A stretch of DNA of 7,368 bases from positions 1 to 7,368 of the forward strand of contig JAUXBV010000158.1 in the NCBI GenBank assembly GCA_030619215.1, written 5' to 3'. The notes below the pieces were generated by a model. It was not told the DNA's origin, did not search any database, and was given only the letters and a program-made list of their open reading frames with translations. Made by a program: the position numbers and the translations under genes. Shown piece by piece: positions 1 to 6,346 of the stretch (within the stretch, counting starts at the first letter, position 1; each line of letters starts with the position of its first letter). The DNA is from Fibrobacterota bacterium. Its GTDB lineage: Bacteria; Fibrobacterota; Chitinivibrionia; Chitinivibrionales; JANQEN01.

Positions 1-1
1 A

Positions 2-886
2 CAATTACTCGGAAATGTTGCCAATACCTATTTTCCTTTACTTTATAAATTTATTGACGCAAGCGCAGAACTCTCCGTTCAGGTTCATCCCGATGATACT
101 CAGGCAAAAAAGAATGGCTGGGGTAATAACGGCAAAACCGAATGCTGGTACATTGTCGATGCGAAACCGGATGGAAAGATTATTCTTGGTTTTAAGGAGG
201 GTGTATCAATTGAGGATGTTAAATCCTGTATTAACGATAATACATTTGATACTATCCTTAACCGGATACCCATTTCAAAGGGTGATGTGCTTTTCTGTCC
301 TGCGGGCACTGTTCATGCCATTCTTGGGGGCACCCTCCTTTATGAAATACAGGAAACCTCCGACACAACCTTCAGGTTTTATGACTGGGGGCGGGTTGAT
401 AAAGCAGGCAAACCGAGGCAGCTTCACATAGAAGAATCATTAAAGGTAGTTGATACATCATACCATAACCGGCATAAAATTCCACCGATAGCCGTACCGG
501 ATAACAGTGATGTCCGGCATTTATTCAGAGTTGCCTGCAGATATTTTTCACTGGAGGAATATTTCTTTAAAAATCATACGAAAATTAATCTTCCGGCAAA
601 GGCTTCCTTTGCGGTTATTACTGTTATTGACGAAGCAATCTCTTTAAAGGGAGAAAATACCGGCTTGATTACCGCCTCCAAAGGGGAGACCCTGTTAATC
701 CCTGCAGCTCTATGTAATAAAGCAATAACTGTGGAGGGGGAAAAGAGCGCAAGGTTCCTCCTTTCAGCCATGCCGGATCTAAAGAAAGAGGTTATTGAGT
801 ACCTCAGGAAAATGGAAGTAAAGGATGAGAGCATCGCAATGCTTGGAGGATTCCCAGCCCGAAACGATATCATACAGCTTTTATAA
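2..886 (+). CDS. manA: mannose-6-phosphate isomerase, class I (5' end cut off)
   Basis: Zinc-dependent cytosolic enzyme that interconverts fructose-6-phosphate and mannose-6-phosphate, the entry step to GDP-mannose. The frame is open from base 2 and gives 294 residues to the TAA at 884-886. By comparison with Bacillus-type ManA, roughly the first 65-70 residues lie outside the window. In window numbering the zinc-site motifs are QVHPDD (Gln27, His29), KTECWY (Glu47) and CPAGTVHAI (His105). The YDWGR motif carries the expected active-site Arg131. The GTG at 287 lies inside the conserved core and is not the start. The C-terminal third (about residues 160-294) is the usual second cupin-like part. 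The gene converges on the response regulator at 981, and I see no clear intrinsic terminator for it on the + strand. It supplies precursor for the gmd-fcl operon about 2 kb away, but on the other strand and as a separate transcription unit. Identification is firm. Confidence 0.95.
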   Translation, partial: QLLGNVANTYFPLLYKFIDASAELSVQVHPDDTQAKKNGWGNNGKTECWYIVDAKPDGKIILGFKEGVSIEDVKSCINDNTFDTILNRIPISKGDVLFCPAGTVHAILGGTLLYEIQETSDTTFRFYDWGRVDKAGKPRQLHIEESLKVVDTSYHNRHKIPPIAVPDNSDVRHLFRVACRYFSLEEYFFKNHTKINLPAKASFAVITVIDEAISLKGENTGLITASKGETLLIPAALCNKAITVEGEKSARFLLSAMPDLKKEVIEYLRKMEVKDESIAMLGGFPARNDIIQLL

Positions 887-913
887 CTTTTTTACTATTA
901 ATAAAATATATAA

Positions 914-942
914 CAAAAAAGCCCTCTCTGTTAAAGAAGGCT
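914..942 (-). terminator. intrinsic terminator of the response regulator gene
   Basis: On the - strand an 8-bp stem with one mismatch (AGCCTTCT pairing with AGAGGGCT) and a short loop is followed by a run of T (complement of the A-run 915-920). It lies just past the stop of the gene ending at 981. On the + strand no T-run follows the stem, so it would not efficiently stop manA transcripts. Confidence 0.65.
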
Positions 943-980
943 GTCATGTCACTTTATAATAACAGTGCTGCTGCAAACCG

Positions 981-1346
981 TCAAGCGGCGCTCCTCTCTG
1001 CAATAATCTTACTGATCTGCTTCATCGGTACCGGCTTTTCAAAAAATACCGCATTCAGCTCATTGAGCTTCTCTTCGGCAATATCCGAAATATAACCTGA
1101 TATCAAAATGCGAGTAGCTTCCATTGGGCTTGCTTTCAGCAGCTCAATACCGTTCAGGCCGGGCATTTTATAATCGGTGATTATAATATCGATCTTTTGG
1201 TTGCTGTTGATAAACTCCAAAGCCTTACTAGGATCATTAAAAGTATAAACATTCACGTTAGTACCCGAAAGCCGTATATAGCTCTCGAACAAATCCGTGA
1301 TCATAACCTTATCGTCAACAACAACAATATCCAACTTTTTCTCCAT
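981..1346 (-). CDS. single-domain (CheY-like) response regulator
   Basis: A 121-residue protein made only of a receiver (REC) domain, so it has no DNA-binding or enzymatic output domain. All key residues are visible: the acidic pair Asp11-Asp12, the phosphoacceptor Asp58 in ITDYKMPG, Ser83 (the usual Ser/Thr) in LISGY, and Lys104 in FEKP before the last helix. It should be phosphorylated by a histidine kinase and act through protein contacts, as CheY- or Spo0F-type proteins do. The CxGY-like stretch after strand 4 and the EKP motif resemble receivers attached to HD-GYP or hybrid-kinase systems, but that does not fix a pathway. No kinase or chemotaxis gene is in the window. The ATG at 1346 is preceded by a modest AGGT about 8 nt upstream. 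A leader of about 150 nt with its own terminator hairpin suggests regulated expression. The family call is firm; the partner is unknown. Confidence 0.92.
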   Translation of the reverse strand: MEKKLDIVVVDDKVMITDLFESYIRLSGTNVNVYTFNDPSKALEFINSNQKIDIIITDYKMPGLNGIELLKASPMEATRILISGYISDIAEEKLNELNAVFFEKPVPMKQISKIIAERSAA

Positions 1347-1400
1347 ATATTCTACCTGTTAATAAGAAACCCTTTCCCTGCTCAAGAATTTTATTCCCGT

Positions 1401-1436
1401 TAAAATTAAAAGGGCTGTTTCCTTTTTCGGAAACCC
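1401..1436 (-). terminator. terminator-like hairpin in the response regulator leader
   Basis: On the - strand, GGGTTTCC (1436-1429) pairs across a six-base loop with GGAAAC plus CC after a two-base bulge (1422-1413). It is followed at once by TTTTAATTTT. This is the form of an intrinsic terminator, yet it lies about 55 nt upstream of the regulator start and no - strand gene lies before it. It may be an attenuator for the regulator or the 3' end of a small RNA of about 100 nt. Confidence 0.5.
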
Positions 1437-1505
1437 ATTTTTGGTCTACCACGATAATCGGTATCGCCGGCACTTACTGCAACCTTTATTTTAGCAAGTT
1501 TATAT

Positions 1506-1534
1506 ATGGTACCTTATTTTAAAATAAATTTCAA
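1506..1534 (-). promoter_or_regulatory. candidate sigma-70-type promoter for the response regulator leader
   Basis: On the - strand TTGAAA (1534-1529, 5 of 6 to the consensus -35) is followed after exactly 17 bases by TACCAT (1511-1506, 4 of 6 to the -10). Transcription would begin near 1499 and give a leader of about 150 nt. In such A+T-rich DNA chance matches are common, so this is only a candidate. Confidence 0.35.
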
Positions 1535-1599
1535 TGATTTTTTACAAATATTTAAAAAAAAATTATGGAACAACTCTATACATCCTGCAGTAATCTAAC

Positions 1600-1612
1600 C
1601 CAGCTAAGCTGG
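1600..1612. other. perfect 13-bp palindrome CCAGCT-A-AGCTGG
   Basis: A six-base inverted repeat about one central base, in otherwise A+T-rich DNA. It looks like an operator half-site pair or a small stem, but no neighbouring promoter or gene start ties it to a function. Confidence 0.3.
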
Positions 1613-1641
1613 ACTAAAACCTTCACGAAATTATTTTCTGC

Positions 1642-1849
1642 CACATGTGCCCTTCAGGGTATAAAGAGATACTTAAAAATTCAAACGATTAGTAGATAGT
1701 TTACTATCACTAAGAGTTGTCCTTTAGGATATTTCTTAGTAGCTCTTATACCCTTCAAGGTAAAAAAATACGAAAACAATTTCTACCAACACCCAAAAGG
1801 GTGCTTCGCAAGTTGGCACCTTGTAAGGTACTAAAAAGATCTTTTTACC
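1642..1849. repeat. cluster of degenerate short inverted repeats
   Basis: At least six small hairpins are packed into about 200 bases: CCCTTCAGGG (1650-1659); TTAGT-a-GATAGT pairing with ACTATC-ACTAA (1689-1713); ACTAAGA...TCTTAGT enclosing TCCTTTAGGA (1709-1740); CACCCAAAAGGGTG (1790-1803) inside CCAAC...GTTGG (1786-1816); ACCTTGTAAGGT (1818-1829); and the palindrome AAAAAGATCTTTTT (1833-1846). Four of them share a CCTTnnAGG-like core (near 1651, 1721, 1752 and 1819). The segment near 1650-1673 is also an imperfect inverted copy of 1738-1760. The pattern fits a decayed palindromic repeat family or a structured RNA. I cannot assign a known family. Confidence 0.5.
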
Positions 1850-2025
1850 CCTCTATACGATATTCGGAATTACTTATTTTTAAAACTCTTAATATTTATT
1901 TTGTTATCTCTTTAATGCAATAAAAAAAACGAAAAAAATATGAAGAAAAGCAAAATACCTGGAGCGAAGTGTATAAATATATTTCAATTTTTTACCTTTT
2001 TTTTTAAGCTTTAGTAATTAAATTG

Positions 2026-2156
2026 GTGACTATTCAGGTGATGTGACTTTCTCAATGTCATTGCGAGCGAAGCGAAGCAATCTCATTTCTCAAACGTAGG
2101 AGATTGCTTCGCTGCGCTCGCAATGACATTATTAAAAACTATACCTGAATAGTTAC
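2026..2156. mobile_element. 131-bp MITE-like element with 8-bp target duplication
   Basis: The ends are 14-bp terminal inverted repeats: GTGACTATTCAGGT at 2026-2039 and ACCTGAATAGTTAC at 2143-2156, matching at 13 of 14 positions. Immediately outside lie perfect direct repeats TTAAATTG at 2018-2025 and 2157-2164, the mark of insertion with an 8-bp target duplication. The element has no coding capacity and is filled mainly by a long hairpin (2054-2130). The right end reads GTAA inward, and IS66-family insertion sequences are known for GTAA termini and 8-bp duplications. I therefore infer that an IS66-type transposase moved it; no transposase is in the window. The intact duplication suggests a fairly recent insertion. 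It sits in intergenic DNA about 230 bases upstream of the PPC gene. Confidence 0.85.
2054..2130. repeat. long inverted repeat inside the MITE-like element
   Basis: Two 31-base arms (2054-2084 and 2100-2130) are reverse complements at 30 of 31 positions, separated by a 15-base loop. The arms carry the phrase ATTGCGAGCGAAGCGAAGC, much richer in G+C than the surroundings. I recall this phrase as a dispersed repeat in many unrelated bacterial genomes (recollection, not searched). As RNA it would fold into a very stable hairpin from either strand. Confidence 0.85.
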
Positions 2157-2385
2157 TTAAATTGTACTTTTTAGCCCAATGATAACAGGGTAGAGGCTTC
2201 AGGTTAAGAGTATAAACATTTTTCTAAACTCGATTGAAAATGGCATAAAATCTACATAAAGCCGATTTTCTCTAAATATTATAATAATTCCTTTAATATT
2301 TTAAGAAAACATACAATGCGCTCTGATTGAAAATATTTTTTTAATAAAACTGAATAAATTAATTAAAGAAAAGGAGTGAATTTAC

Positions 2386-2808
2386 ATGTTAAAAGAAGTT
2401 CAGCATAAAAGTCATTTCATGGGTTCATTTCCATGTGGTACAGATCTTTTGGAGGGGCTTACCGGTATCTGTGAAAAGGAAAATATCACTCTTGGCAGGG
2501 TAGAAGCAATCGGCGCCGTACAAAAAGCGTGCTTTGGGTATTATAACCAGAAAAGCAGGGAATACCAGTTCACCGAGAAAAATTTTGAAATGGAGATCCT
2601 GAAATGCAGCGGAAATATTTCCCTCAATGATGGAAAACCAATGGTTCATGCACACATAATTCTTGCAGATGAAAAAGGGACTGCATTCGGCGGACACCTT
2701 GCAAAAGGAACCGTTGTGTTTGCGTGTGAATTTATTATTCAGTCGTTTGGCGGTGCTGAATTTATACGGGAGTTTGATGATAGTACCAGTCTTAGGTTAT
2801 GGAAATAA
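2386..2808 (+). CDS. PPC/DUF296 domain protein
   Basis: A 140-residue protein covering one complete PPC (plants and prokaryotes conserved, DUF296) domain. In plants this domain follows AT-hooks; in bacteria it usually stands alone and forms trimers. Visible family features are the N-terminal part leading to a glycine-bounded strand (GRVEAIGAV, residues 37-45) and the histidine set His88 and His90 (VHAH) with His104 (GGHL), which in structures of prokaryotic members sits around a bound metal. There is no AT-hook, signal peptide or membrane segment, so it should be cytosolic. Its role in bacteria is not established; DNA-related and metal-related roles have both been proposed. The ATG at 2386 has an excellent AAGGAG (2371-2376) nine bases upstream, which fixes the start. 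It stands alone, downstream of the MITE-like element and convergent with the fucose operon. Confidence 0.88.
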   Translation: MLKEVQHKSHFMGSFPCGTDLLEGLTGICEKENITLGRVEAIGAVQKACFGYYNQKSREYQFTEKNFEMEILKCSGNISLNDGKPMVHAHIILADEKGTAFGGHLAKGTVVFACEFIIQSFGGAEFIREFDDSTSLRLWK

Positions 2809-2826
2809 CGCTAAGCTTCTTTTTCC
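2791..2826 (+). terminator. intrinsic terminator overlapping the PPC gene stop codon
   Basis: CTTAG-GTTAT (2791-2800), a GGAA loop, then ATAAC-g-CTAAG (2805-2815) gives a ten-pair stem with one bulged G, followed by CTTCTTTTTCC (2816-2826). The last codons and the TAA (2806-2808) form part of the stem. No T-run follows the stem on the - strand, so it serves the PPC gene. Confidence 0.6.
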
Positions 2827-2874
2827 ACACAAACTTTCATGTCCATAAATAAAGTATTCAGTCAATAAACCAAT

Positions 2875-3813
2875 TTATCGTTCTGCAAGAGGATTTTTTT
2901 GAAAGTCCTTATATGCCAAGGCAAGCCCCTGTTCCAATGGTATTTTCGGCTTCCAGCCGAGGCCGTGAATTTTTGTGCAGTCCAACAGTTTCCGGGGAGT
3001 ACCATCCGGTTTTGACGTGTCAAATTCTATCTCTCCCCTATATCCTACTACCTGTTTTATTGTTTCGGAAAGTTCACGAATGGTAATTTCCTTCCCTGAT
3101 CCGATATTAATAATTTTGCTGTCATTATAATTTTCCATTAAAAATATACATGCATCGGCAAGGTCGTCTGAATAGAGGAATTCCCGTTTCGGCGCACCAC
3201 TGCCCCATATTTTTACGGATGGGGTATTATTGTTCCTGGCTTCGTGAAACCTTCGAATCAATGCCGGAAGCACGTGAGAGTTCTGGGAGTGATAATTGTC
3301 ACACGGCCCATACAGGTTGGTGGGCATTACGGAAATAAAGTTAGTTCCATATTGTTCATTATAACTCCGGCATGTTATAATACCGGCTATTTTTGCGACT
3401 GCGTACGGTTCATTGGTAGGTTCTAAATATCCTGAAAGGAGCGATTCTTCGGCCATCGGCTGCACAGCGAGTTTCGGGTATATACACGAAGAGCCGAGAA
3501 AGAGAAGTTTTTTAATTGAATATTTCCATGATGCATGTAATATGTTATTCTGAATTTGTAAATTATTATAAATAAATTCTGCCGGATATGTACTGTTTGC
3601 ATAGATGCCGCCAACCTTACCTGCAGCAAGAAACACATATTCAGGTTTTTCTTTATCAAAAAATTCTATAACCGCCTGCTGGTTTATCAGGTCAAGCTCT
3701 TCATGCGATTGTAAAATTAAATTTGCATATCCCTTATTCTTAAGTTGCCTTACAATAGCAGAGCCTGCAAGTCCCCGGTGGCCGGCAACGAATATTTTTA
3801 TATCTTTCTCCAT
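2875..3813 (-). CDS. fcl: GDP-L-fucose synthase
   Basis: NADPH-dependent bifunctional 3,5-epimerase/4-reductase that turns GDP-4-keto-6-deoxy-D-mannose into GDP-L-fucose in the cytosol. The 312-residue length is normal for this extended short-chain dehydrogenase family. The N-terminal Rossmann motif is GHRGLAGSA (Gly11, Gly14, Gly17). The catalytic residues all appear one position later than in the E. coli enzyme: Ser108 and Cys110 in SSCIYP, Tyr137 and Lys141 in YAVAK, and His180 in NSHVLP. The ATG lies two bases after the TGA of the upstream gmd gene, with a weak AAGAAG as ribosome binding site, so translation is probably coupled and the gene is the last of the operon. The end converges on the PPC gene (66 bases between stops). 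No clear - strand terminator is visible after it. The symbol wcaG is used for the same family. Confidence 0.96.
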   Translation of the reverse strand: MEKDIKIFVAGHRGLAGSAIVRQLKNKGYANLILQSHEELDLINQQAVIEFFDKEKPEYVFLAAGKVGGIYANSTYPAEFIYNNLQIQNNILHASWKYSIKKLLFLGSSCIYPKLAVQPMAEESLLSGYLEPTNEPYAVAKIAGIITCRSYNEQYGTNFISVMPTNLYGPCDNYHSQNSHVLPALIRRFHEARNNNTPSVKIWGSGAPKREFLYSDDLADACIFLMENYNDSKIINIGSGKEITIRELSETIKQVVGYRGEIEFDTSKPDGTPRKLLDCTKIHGLGWKPKIPLEQGLALAYKDFQKNPLAER

Positions 3814-3815
3814 TG

Positions 3816-4874
3816 TCAGATCTTCTTGTTGGCTATTTTCTTTTTCAGGATTTCCAGGTCAGCATCCGTCATTATTTCCACCAGCTGCTCAAACTTAACT
3901 TCGGGCTCCCATCCAAGCTCTTTACATGCTTTCGAAGGGTCGCCTATAAGATGTTCAACTTCCGTTGGCCTGAAATATTTTGGATCAACCTGAACGATAA
4001 CCTTCCCATTCTCTTTGTCAATCCCTTTCTCTTCAATGCCTTTACCCCCCCATTTTATTGATATGCCGAGATGGCTAAAACTTTTTTCTATAAATTCCCT
4101 TACCGTATGTGTTTCTCCTGTTGCTATGACGTAATCATCCGGTTTATCCTGTTGAAGCATCAGCCACATTGCATACACATAATCCGGAGCATACCCCCAG
4201 TCACGCTTGGCATCAAGGTTACCAACATAGAGGCAGTCCTGCACCCCTTCCTTAATAGCTACCGCTGCCCTTGTGATTTTTCTTGTTACAAAATTCTCCC
4301 CCCGCCTTGGTGACTCGTGATTGAAAAGGATTCCGTTGCCTGCGTACAGGTTGTAAGCTTCACGATAGTTCACAACAATCCAGAACGCGTAAAGTTTGGC
4401 AACTGCATAGGGGGACCTGGGATAAAAGGGCGTTAACTCCGTTTGGGGGAACTCCCGCGCTTTCCCATACAGCTCGGATGTTGACGCCTGATAAAACCGT
4501 GTTTTAATTCCCGTCTCCTTTATAGCGTCCAGCATCCGAAGGGTCCCCAGCGCATCTGTCTCTGCAGTGTATTCCGGCACTTCAAAAGAGATCTTCACAT
4601 GGGACTGCGCGGCAAGATTATAAATCTCATCAGGTTTAACCTTTTCAATAAGCCTGCTCATACTGCTGCTGTCGGTCATGTCGCCGTAATGAAGAAAGAA
4701 GTTGACGCCGCTCTCGTGCGGATCCCTGTATAAATGATCCACCCTCTTTGTGTTGAACGTACTGGCACGGCGAATGATGCCGTGAACCTCATATTCCTTT
4801 TTAAGTAACAGCTCTGCAAGATAAGAGCCGTCCTGACCGGTAATTCCACTGATTATTGCCTTTTTCTTTCCCAT
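3816..4874 (-). CDS. gmd: GDP-mannose 4,6-dehydratase (paralogue 1, canonical)
   Basis: Converts GDP-D-mannose to GDP-4-keto-6-deoxy-D-mannose using tightly bound NADP, the first committed step to GDP-L-fucose, GDP-rhamnose and related sugars. The 352 residues hold the Rossmann motif [10 protein letters not shown] (10-19), the nucleotide-binding stretch IIRRAS then [10 protein letters not shown] (33-49), and the catalytic residues Thr132 and Glu134 in ASTSELYG, with Tyr156 and Lys160 in YAVAK. These match the E. coli numbering. [16 protein letters not shown] and the [11 protein letters not shown] region of the C-terminal GDP-binding half are intact. The start has only a weak GAAAG upstream, and the N-terminal length is that of the family. 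It is middle gene of three, 92 bases after paralogue 2 and almost touching fcl, which makes it the likely partner of fcl. Confidence 0.96.
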   Translation of the reverse strand: MGKKKAIISGITGQDGSYLAELLLKKEYEVHGIIRRASTFNTKRVDHLYRDPHESGVNFFLHYGDMTDSSSMSRLIEKVKPDEIYNLAAQSHVKISFEVPEYTAETDALGTLRMLDAIKETGIKTRFYQASTSELYGKAREFPQTELTPFYPRSPYAVAKLYAFWIVVNYREAYNLYAGNGILFNHESPRRGENFVTRKITRAAVAIKEGVQDCLYVGNLDAKRDWGYAPDYVYAMWLMLQQDKPDDYVIATGETHTVREFIEKSFSHLGISIKWGGKGIEEKGIDKENGKVIVQVDPKYFRPTEVEHLIGDPSKACKELGWEPEVKFEQLVEIMTDADLEILKKKIANKKI

Positions 4875-4966
4875 AATAAACTTTCTTTTTATAGTTGATT
4901 AATTGTTTTTAATTCCTTTTTATCCTATTATGTAAAACAAATCCCTTCTCAGCCATACGTTCAAAT

Positions 4967-6010
4967 TTATTTACCGGAATCTATTAATTCGAGATCCGCT
5001 TTCATCATCATTTCAACCAGTTGCCCAAAGGTTGTTTTCGGCTTCCACCCAAGAACTCTTTTTGCTTTTGAAGCATCTCCACAGAGGATGGTCTTCTCTT
5101 CCGGCCGATAGAATTTTGGATCAATCTCTACAATGATGTTGCCGCTCTTTTTATCACGACCTTTCTCTTCTACTCCTTTTCCCTCCCATTCAATATCAAA
5201 TCCTGCAATAGCGGAAGCTTTTTCAATAAACTCCCTTACCGTATGTGTTTCTCCGGTTGCTATGACATAATCATCCGCCTGTTCATTCTGCAGCATTTTC
5301 CACATGACTTCTATGTACTCTTTTGCAAATCCCCAGTCACGCTGTGCATCGATATTACCGAGCTTAAGGACATCCTGCCGGCCCGCTTTTATCCGTGCCA
5401 GGGAATAGGTGATTTTTCTGGTGACAAAATTCTCCCCTCTCCTGGGGGACTCGTGGTTGTAAAGGATACCGTTACAGGCATGTATGCCATAATGCTCGCG
5501 GTAATTCTTGACAATCCAGTAGGCGTATAATTTTGCCACACCATAGGGCGAGCGGGGGTGAAACGGAGAGTTCTCATTCTGCGGCGTTTCCGGTGCATTG
5601 CCAAACAGCTCAGAGGTTGACGCCTGATAGAAACGGCACCCCTCCACGGCAAAATAGCGCATGGCTTCGAGCAAGCGAAGAACGCCGTTGGCGTTAACAT
5701 CCGTAGTGTGGGCAGGCTCTTCAAAAGAGATGGCCACATGGCTTTGTGAAGCAAAATTATAAATTTCAGTTGGTTTACAATTAGAAAATATCCGGCATAT
5801 ACTGCTGAAGTCGCTGATATCGCCGTAGTAGAGTTCAAATACCTGCCCGCGTTTTTGCGCTTCCTGGCGGGTATCTTCAATGCGGCCCCTGTTAAATTGT
5901 GAAGAGCGGCGGTCAATACCGTGTACGTCGTATCCTTTCTCAAGCAATAACTCGGTAAGATACGAGCCATCCTGCCCGTTTATTCCGGTTATTAATGCAA
6001 TTTTTCGCAC
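4967..6010 (-). CDS. GDP-mannose 4,6-dehydratase family protein (paralogue 2, diverged)
   Basis: A second full-length member (347 residues), clearly homologous to its neighbour over the whole length. Catalytic residues are intact: Thr132, Glu134 (ASTSELFG), Tyr156 and Lys160 (YGVAK). The Rossmann motif is GINGQDGSYL (9-18). It departs from the norm at the cofactor loop. The second strand ends in HGIDRRSS, with Asp33 where paralogue 1 has Ile34, and residues 41-55 replace the canonical RVDHLY segment by an unrelated charged stretch. An acid there is typical of NAD-using relatives such as GalE, so cofactor preference could differ (inference). The start is GTG at 6010, chosen because a GGGAG lies eight bases upstream and the N-terminus then matches family length. 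It is the first gene of the operon. It may make the same product under other conditions, or feed another GDP-6-deoxyhexose. Confidence 0.9.
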   Translation of the reverse strand: MRKIALITGINGQDGSYLTELLLEKGYDVHGIDRRSSQFNRGRIEDTRQEAQKRGQVFELYYGDISDFSSICRIFSNCKPTEIYNFASQSHVAISFEEPAHTTDVNANGVLRLLEAMRYFAVEGCRFYQASTSELFGNAPETPQNENSPFHPRSPYGVAKLYAYWIVKNYREHYGIHACNGILYNHESPRRGENFVTRKITYSLARIKAGRQDVLKLGNIDAQRDWGFAKEYIEVMWKMLQNEQADDYVIATGETHTVREFIEKASAIAGFDIEWEGKGVEEKGRDKKSGNIIVEIDPKFYRPEEKTILCGDASKAKRVLGWKPKTTFGQLVEMMMKADLELIDSGK

Positions 6011-6072
6011 CTTTTTTTCTCCCTTTATATTTCATTAATTGAATTATTTGCTGCTAAAAAAAACTTGGATTA

Positions 6073-6101
6073 ATTATACATTACGGATAAAAGATAAATA
6101 A
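6073..6101 (-). promoter_or_regulatory. candidate promoter of the gmd-gmd-fcl operon
   Basis: On the - strand a perfect TATAAT (6078-6073) lies 17 bases after TTATTT (6101-6096), a poor -35. Transcription would start near 6066, giving a leader of about 55 nt to the GTG at 6010. The -10 is good, but the DNA is very A+T-rich. Confidence 0.4.
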
Positions 6102-6205
6102 CAATTAATTTAATATAACTATTTTTTGTTGAAATTTTCCCGCATAATAATAAAAAGGAAAGATTTATTACTGCCATAACTGTAAAAAGCGTTTTTCACT
6201 ATAAA

Positions 6206-6292
6206 ATGATTGCAAGGAAGCTTCTTGAGCATCAACAGCGGTACTTATTTCAGGCTCCTCATTTGAAAAACAAAGCGAGAGTCCTTGCTTAA
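6206..6292 (+). CDS. possible small ORF of 28 codons (doubtful)
   Basis: ATG at 6206, TAA at 6290-6292. The product would begin MIARKLLEHQQRYLF and is basic, with no membrane segment. No ribosome binding site is visible before the ATG. The same frame is open back to 6119 without a better start, which would also fit the tail of a decayed gene. I do not recognise it. Confidence 0.15.
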   Translation: MIARKLLEHQQRYLFQAPHLKNKARVLA

Positions 6293-6317
6293 TTTTAATT
6301 TTCTATTTAACGAATAT

Positions 6318-6346
6318 TTGGAATCAAATATATTAATTGATATGTT
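6318..6346 (+). promoter_or_regulatory. candidate promoter of the secreted-protein gene
   Basis: TTGGAA (6318-6323) and TATGTT (6341-6346) are separated by 17 bases; each matches the sigma-70 consensus at 4 of 6 positions. Transcription would start about 40 bases before the ATG at 6395. Confidence 0.3.

Larger units (their letters stand above)
1347..2385. other. gene-free region of about 1 kb
   Basis: No convincing gene on either strand. The longest + frame (1717-1923) starts at a TTG, has no ribosome binding site and runs through the hairpin cluster, so I read it as chance. Contents: the response regulator leader (1347 to about 1500), poly-A/T-rich DNA (1501-1570), an isolated palindrome (1600-1612), a cluster of small hairpins (about 1642-1849), A+T-rich DNA (1860-2017), the MITE-like element (2026-2156), and the upstream region of the PPC gene (2165-2385). 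In that last part the phrase GATTGAAAAT occurs twice (near 2231 and 2325), each with a TTGAAA that could serve as a -35 but without a good -10. Confidence 0.6.

Noticed and set aside
15..431. 138-codon + frame at the left edge
   Set aside because: Overlaps manA in another frame; the manA frame carries all zinc-site motifs and is open from base 2.
1479..1495. Sigma-54 promoter (GGCAC...TGCAA on the + strand)
   Set aside because: The spacing between the GG and GC elements is two bases too short, and no + gene follows.
1642..1849. CRISPR array in the repeat cluster
   Set aside because: Cores are spaced 70, 31 and 67 bases apart, are degenerate and have no uniform repeat-spacer layout; no cas gene nearby.
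1717..1923. 68-codon + frame in the gene desert
   Set aside because: TTG start without ribosome binding site, runs through the hairpin cluster, composition not protein-like.
5389..5970. 193-codon - frame inside the second gmd gene
   Set aside because: Shadow of the gmd frame; no recognisable motifs, while the overlapping frame has every catalytic residue.
2875..6010. A novel biosynthetic or defence system in the - strand operon
   Set aside because: All three genes belong to the well-known GDP-6-deoxyhexose pathway; only the duplication of gmd is unusual.
6184..6196. AAAAA-GCG-TTTTT as a terminator
   Set aside because: Stem is only A-T pairs with a three-base loop, and it ends no gene on either strand.
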